Positions 23,581 through 26,367 of a stretch of DNA of 26,367 nucleotides are shown piece after piece. The notes below the pieces were generated by a model, which did no database searches, was not told the origin of the DNA, and worked only from the letters and a program-made list of their open reading frames with translations. Origin of the DNA: Pseudomonadota bacterium (GTDB taxonomy: Bacteria > Pseudomonadota > Alphaproteobacteria > Rhizobiales > Hyphomicrobiaceae); the NCBI GenBank assembly GCA_023412805.1, contig JAEZRM010000087.1, forward strand, positions 1 through 26,367, given 5' to 3'. Made by a program: the position numbers and the translations under genes. Every line of letters starts with the position of its first letter. Position 1 is the stretch's first letter.

Positions 23581-23711
23581 GCAGTGGGATACCATATTCC
23601 AATGTGTCGGACTTTATGCGGGCTCAGCCAGTAGGGAAAGTGGACAAATACGGAGACTATTGCGGAGAGTATGAACGGGGGCTTGCCGAACGCTGATGCG
23701 CGAGCCGGTAG

Positions 23712-24152
23712 TCACGCACTGCGCGCCGCATTCTCCATATGGAAGACAAAGCGCTGAAAGGCCTCGACGAATTGGGCGTCGAGGTGCTCCTCCGCGCGCA
23801 CGATGCGGTCGTCCTGCATCCAGTAGCGCAGCCGCATGCGCAGGCAGAGACGCTCGCCCGTGGCACGGTGCCGATTCACGACATCCACGAGCGCGCGGAC
23901 ATGGTCCGCCTCCTGGACGATGCTCTCGGGCACAAATCTCTCTTCGTGAAACGTGGCCTTCACGAGTTGTAGGCGCTGGCGAAGATCTTCCTTGCCGAGC
24001 GAACTCGCGACGAACGGCACGGCCAGCCCGTCGACATTGACGATATAGAGAACGTCCTCGGTGAACTCGGCCAGCGCACCCTCGAGATCGCCGACAGCCC
24101 AGCGCTCCAAGGCTCGGTGTGCTGCTGTTCGCTCTGCTCGTTGGAGGAACAT
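23712..24152 (-). CDS. SnoaL/NTF2-like protein B (tandem paralogue)
   Basis: A 146-aa SnoaL-like protein lying between two related genes. It shares with copies A and C the blocks EDVLYIVNVDGLAVPF, SLGKEDLRQRLQL, ATGERLCLRMRLRYW, RIVRAEEHLDAQFVEAFQRFVFHMENAARSA. No signal peptide is present, so it should be cytoplasmic. The ATG at 24150-24152 has a GGCAGG-type site 7 nt upstream. The frame stays open 65 codons further upstream into the gap before copy C, but that part is rich in Arg/Cys/Pro and unlike the paralogues, so it was left out. Its ligand or substrate is unknown. Confidence 0.83.
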   Translation of the reverse strand: MFLQRAERTAAHRALERWAVGDLEGALAEFTEDVLYIVNVDGLAVPFVASSLGKEDLRQRLQLVKATFHEERFVPESIVQEADHVRALVDVVNRHRATGERLCLRMRLRYWMQDDRIVRAEEHLDAQFVEAFQRFVFHMENAARSA

Positions 24153-24235
24153 CGGAGACCTGCCATGCTGCGCCGCGGCAAGATTGTAGCCGTGCGTGTG
24201 CGGATGGGAAAGGGGGGTGATGTGCTCGAAACGAG

Positions 24236-24673
24236 CTAATCTCCACGCGCCGCATTCTGAATGTGAAAAACAAATCGCTGGAACGCCTCCACATAAGCGG
24301 CGTCGTGGTGCTCGTCCATGCGGCAGATCAATCCGTCGCGAAACCACACACGGAATCTTACGCGGACGCGAAGCACCTCGCCCGTTTCGTGGTGGGTGTA
24401 GTGACCAATGGCGATCGAGCGCCAGCGATCGCCTTCGCTTACGATGCTCTCGGGCTCAAACTTGTCGACGTTGAAGGTGAGCAGCAGGAGTTGCAGGCGC
24501 TGGCGGACGTCCTCCTTGCCGAGCGCACTCGACGCATAGGGCACGGCGAGCCCGTCCACATTCACGTTGTAGAGGACGTCTTCCGTGAGGAGTTCGAGGA
24601 AACTCTCCAAATCGCTCGCCGCCCAGCGGATGTGGGCCTGCTCGAACGCGGCACGCTCGGTCGGGGACGGCAT
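24236..24673 (-). CDS. SnoaL/NTF2-like protein C (tandem paralogue)
   Basis: A 145-aa SnoaL-like protein, first in the transcription order of the three copies. It has EDVLYNVNVDGLAVPY, SALGKEDVRQRLQLLLL, HHETGEVLRVRVRFRVWF and ICRMDEHHDAAYVEAFQRFVFHIQNAARGD, closer to copy B than to A by eye. The ATG at 24671-24673 has only a weak upstream site. The gap to copy B is 83 nt with no terminator, so B and C may be cotranscribed; the gap between B and A is 131 nt. It is divergent from rpsD, whose promoter lies about 130 nt away. Confidence 0.83.
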   Translation of the reverse strand: MPSPTERAAFEQAHIRWAASDLESFLELLTEDVLYNVNVDGLAVPYASSALGKEDVRQRLQLLLLTFNVDKFEPESIVSEGDRWRSIAIGHYTHHETGEVLRVRVRFRVWFRDGLICRMDEHHDAAYVEAFQRFVFHIQNAARGD

Positions 24674-24805
24674 GCGGACATCGCACTCATGAAGGGCATC
24701 CGAACTCTAGCGATCCGTGAGCGGAGGGGGAAGGGGAGCGTGTGCCGCCTGGGAAGGCCGGATTAAGCGCTGACGGTGCGCACTTTCGTGCCGTCGCCAG
24801 CCACC

Positions 24806-24834
24806 TTGACCCCTCCCCTCCGCTCCTGTACACA
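24806..24834 (+). promoter_or_regulatory. Candidate sigma-70 promoter of rpsD
   Basis: TTGACC (24806-24811) and TACACA (24829-24834) are separated by 17 nt, with 5 of 6 and 3 of 6 consensus matches. It implies a leader of about 130 nt before rpsD, which contains a GGCCC-TTCG-GGGCC hairpin (24850-24862) and a GCGGG-TCA-CCCGC hairpin (24912-24924). Confidence 0.5.
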
Positions 24835-24946
24835 GCGCCCACGTCGCGGGGCCCTTCGGGGCCGCGTGCGTTTTGGCTTTCGTGATGCACCCACCTGAGG
24901 CGCATCTGTCGGCGGGTCACCCGCAGAGGAGAGAGCCAGATATCCC

Positions 24947-24982
24947 GTGAATAGCAAAAGACGGAACAGAACCAATGACTAA
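24947..24982 (+). other. Possible 11-codon leader ORF overlapping the rpsD start
   Basis: A GTG at 24947 opens a frame encoding MNSKRRNRTND, whose TAA (24980-24982) lies just inside rpsD, 3 nt after the rpsD ATG. A purine-rich AGAGGAGAGAG (24925-24935) lies upstream, but its distance to the GTG is longer than ideal. It is highly basic and would allow translational coupling to rpsD. It may also be chance. Confidence 0.25.
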
Positions 24983-25592
24983 GCGCATTCGCGCCAAGCA
25001 CAAGATCGACCGCCGCCTCCAGGAGAACGTCTGGGGCCGGTCCAAGAGCCCCCTCAACAAGCGCAACTCGCGCCCCGGCCAGCACGGCGAGCGTCGCGCG
25101 GGCAAGCTCTCCGACTTCGGCCAGCAGCTCAAGGCCAAGCAGAAGCTCAAGGGCTACTACGGCTCGATCACCGAGCGGCAGTTCCACCGCCTGTACGTGG
25201 AAGCCACGCGCCTCAAGGGCTCGACCTCCGAGCACCTGATCGGCCTGCTGGAGCGCCGCCTCGACGCGGTCGTCTACCGCGCCAAGTTCGTGCCGACCGT
25301 GTTCGCCGCCCGCCAGTTCGTGAGCCACGGGCACGTGACGGTGAACGGCCGCCGCGTCACCATCCCGAGCTACCGCGTGAAGATTGGCGACGTCGTGGAG
25401 GTCCGCGAGAAGTCGCGCCAGCTCCCGCTCGTCCTCGAAGGCGTGAAGAGCGCCGAGCGCGACGTGCCGGACTACATCAGCGCCGACCACACGAAGTTCA
25501 CGGCCAGCCTCGCGCGCGTGCCGGCCCTCTCCGACGTGCCCTATCCGGTGCACATGGAGCCGAACCTCGTGGTCGAGTTTTATTCTCGCTAG
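24975..25592 (+). CDS. rpsD: 30S ribosomal protein S4
   Basis: A 205-aa ribosomal protein S4, the primary 16S rRNA binder that nucleates assembly of the 30S body. Full-length and canonical: TKRIRAKHKIDRRLQENVWGRSKSP at the N-terminus, QLKAKQKLKGYYG, the S4 RNA-binding domain RLDAVVYRAKFVPTVFAARQFVSHGHVTVNGRRV (about 94-127) and the C-terminal EPNLVVEFYSR. It is on its own rather than in the rpsM-rpsK-rpsD-rpoA cluster, as is usual in Alphaproteobacteria. Translation starts at ATG 24975 with a modest GGAAC site about 8-10 nt upstream; a stronger AGAGGAGAGAG lies about 40 nt upstream. A double-hairpin repeat is inserted in its 3' untranslated region ahead of the terminator. Confidence 0.98.
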   Translation: MTKRIRAKHKIDRRLQENVWGRSKSPLNKRNSRPGQHGERRAGKLSDFGQQLKAKQKLKGYYGSITERQFHRLYVEATRLKGSTSEHLIGLLERRLDAVVYRAKFVPTVFAARQFVSHGHVTVNGRRVTIPSYRVKIGDVVEVREKSRQLPLVLEGVKSAERDVPDYISADHTKFTASLARVPALSDVPYPVHMEPNLVVEFYSR

Positions 25593-25599
25593 TAGGCTC

Positions 25600-25636
25600 G
25601 GCCTACCGGCCGGCGCGCAGTCGCGCGCTCATGACG
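25600..25636 (+). repeat. Dispersed double-hairpin repeat, copy 2 (rpsD 3' untranslated region)
   Basis: GGCC-TACC-GGCC (25600-25611) followed by GCGCGC-AGTC-GCGCGC (25613-25628) and TCATGACGT. It begins 8 nt after the rpsD stop and ends before the rpsD terminator, so it is transcribed as part of the rpsD mRNA. It has the first loop of the left-edge copy and the second loop of the tandem copies, while both stems are unchanged. A TAGGC-TCG-GCCTA dyad (25593-25605) abuts it on the left. Confidence 0.88.
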
Positions 25637-25646
25637 TCGAATTTGG

Positions 25647-25678
25647 AAGGCGCGGCAGCCATGGCTCCGCGCCTTTTT
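25647..25678 (+). terminator. rpsD intrinsic terminator
   Basis: AAGGCGCGG (25647-25655) pairs with CCGCGCCTT (25667-25675), enclosing an AGCCATGGCT palindrome, and runs into TTTTT. It is placed 55 nt after the rpsD stop with the double-hairpin repeat between. Confidence 0.9.
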
Positions 25679-25918
25679 AGTTTGTTGCTTCACTAAATCA
25701 CGTCCACTAGGCAAGTTTCGGAGTACAAGGGTTGCAATCGCGATCCGATGCGCCTACGTACCCGCCATCGACTTTGGCCGGACGACCGGGCCGTGACGCT
25801 ACGACGTGATCGAGCGCGCGATCACAGAACCCTCCCAAAATTCGACAAGTGTGCCCACGCGCGCAATGCGTGCGTTCGGCATTTGTTAGGTCATGGCTCT
25901 GCTAAAAGGAAAATCGCC
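25679..25918. other. Cold-shock gene upstream region
   Basis: A 240-nt stretch without a gene that must hold the promoter and probably a long leader of the cold-shock gene. GTGATCG (25806-25812) pairs with CGATCAC (25819-25825) as a 7-bp hairpin. No promoter could be picked with confidence. The cold-shock frame is open back to 25748, but those codons lack a ribosome site and family resemblance. Confidence 0.45.
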
Positions 25919-26128
25919 ATGGAAGCTGGTACAGTGAAGTTCTTCAACGAGCAGAAGGGCTACGGATTCATCGCGCCGGACAATGGTGGCGCCGACGTGT
26001 TCGTGCACATCACCGCCCTCGAGCGCGCTGGCCTTCGCACCCTCTCCGAGGGCCAGAAGGTTCAGTTCGACACCGAGAAGGATCGTCGCTCGGGCAAGAC
26101 GGCCGTTGCGAACATCCAGGCTGTGTAA
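25919..26128 (+). CDS. cspA: Cold-shock domain protein (CspA family)
   Basis: A 69-aa single cold-shock-domain protein that binds single-stranded RNA/DNA and melts RNA structure. RNP1 is KGYGFIAP (13-20) and RNP2 is VFVHI (27-31), with the aromatic residues F8, F9, Y15, F17, F28 and H30 in place. The opening EAGTVKFFNEQKGYGFI and the length are those of a minimal CspA. ATG 25919 is set by AAAAGGAAAA about 8 nt upstream. A long leader with a hairpin precedes it, in line with post-transcriptional control of csp genes, and a UUCG-loop terminator follows, before the 56-bp tandem array. Confidence 0.97.
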   Translation: MEAGTVKFFNEQKGYGFIAPDNGGADVFVHITALERAGLRTLSEGQKVQFDTEKDRRSGKTAVANIQAV

Positions 26129-26160
26129 GGGTTTATCCCTGCGCCTCTGACGAGATCTGA

Positions 26161-26200
26161 AAAGGCGCGGTGGCTTCGGCTGCCGCGCTTTTCTTTTTTT
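26161..26200 (+). terminator. cspA intrinsic terminator with UUCG tetraloop
   Basis: GGCGCGGTGGC (26164-26174) pairs with GCTGCCGCGCT (26179-26189), using three G-U pairs, across a TTCG loop closed by C-G. A T-rich run (26189-26200) follows directly. It is a textbook strong terminator. Confidence 0.93.
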
Positions 26201-26206
26201 TAGTAC

Positions 26207-26367
26207 GGCCTACGGGCCGGCGCGCAGTCGCGCGCTCAGGAAGTGGGCGTCATCTCTGTTGCGGCCTACGGGCCGGCGCGCAGTCGCGCGCTCAGGAAGT
26301 GGGCGTCATCTCTGTTGCGGCCTACGGGCCGGCGCGCAGTCGCGCGCTCAGGAAGTGGGCGTCATCT
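26207..26367 (+). repeat. Perfect 56-bp tandem array of the double-hairpin repeat, running off the right edge
   Basis: Units start at 26207, 26263 and 26319 and are identical base for base over 56 bp; the third is cut by the window end after 49 nt. Each unit has GGCC-TACG-GGCC, one G, GCGCGC-AGTC-GCGCGC, then TCAGGAAGT and a constant 18-nt tail. The first loop, TACG closed by C-G, is a UNCG-type tetraloop in RNA. The array begins 6 nt after the cspA terminator. It may continue beyond the window. Confidence 0.92.

Noticed and set aside
26207..26367. CRISPR-like periodic repeat
   Set aside because: All 56 bp of each unit are identical, so there are no unique spacers; it is a plain tandem repeat of the dispersed element. 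No cas genes are present.
1..26367. tRNA, rRNA, tmRNA, SRP or RNase P genes; IS elements or prophage
   Set aside because: No cloverleaf T-arm signature, no RNase P or tmRNA core, and no transposase, integrase or phage motif was seen in any frame.

Overview
The window is a GC-rich chromosomal segment (roughly 60-65% G+C by eye) of an alphaproteobacterium, most likely Hyphomicrobiales. The supporting signs are a long CarD next to a 7Fe ferredoxin FdxA, the tesA/ybbA/ybbP cluster, two BA14K-like proteins (a family typical of Rhizobiales relatives) and one promoter matching the alphaproteobacterial general-stress (EcfG) consensus. The genus cannot be fixed from the sequence alone. All assignments are from reading motifs; no database search was run.

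Layout. 1-290: intergenic DNA made of palindromes, with no gene. 291-1810: a GNAT acetyltransferase and a Bax-inhibitor-1 membrane protein, both on the minus strand. 1986-6702: an ABC ATPase/FtsX-type permease pair (ybbA, ybbP) divergent from the GDSL esterase tesA, followed by the RNA 2',3'-cyclic phosphodiesterase thpR. 6796-9328: a Tat-exported DsrE-like protein, a DUF3237 protein and a flavin monooxygenase. 9411-11455: CarD with a very long Lys/Ala/Pro-rich N-terminus, and FdxA, separated and followed by long non-coding stretches. 11930-14712: a secreted DUF302 protein, then an overlapping EamA/MFS transporter pair. 14831-16861: an IscA-type Fe-S protein with a DUF924 protein, convergent with an RluD-type pseudouridine synthase. 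16909-21049: a small membrane protein, a zinc-less MDR oxidoreductase and a DNA-repair operon (ligase-associated exonuclease plus ATP-dependent DNA ligase).

21072-24673 is the accessory part: a minus-strand block of a small four-Cys secreted protein, two tandem BA14K-like paralogues and three tandem SnoaL/NTF2-like paralogues. It is followed by housekeeping rpsD (ribosomal protein S4) and a cold-shock gene.

The most distinctive structure is a repeat of about 38 bp made of two adjacent hairpins. It occurs once at the left edge, once in the rpsD 3' untranslated region, and as a perfect 56-bp tandem array that runs off the right edge. Differences between the dispersed copies fall in the loops and flanks, never in the stems. 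Other notable points are the histone-H1-like extension on CarD, divergence of start codon and promoter between the BA14K paralogues, the triplicated SnoaL-like family, and clean dyads upstream of iscA and between ybbA and tesA. I did not find a complete, clearly new multi-gene system; the repeat family and the paralogue arrays are the best candidates for something undescribed.
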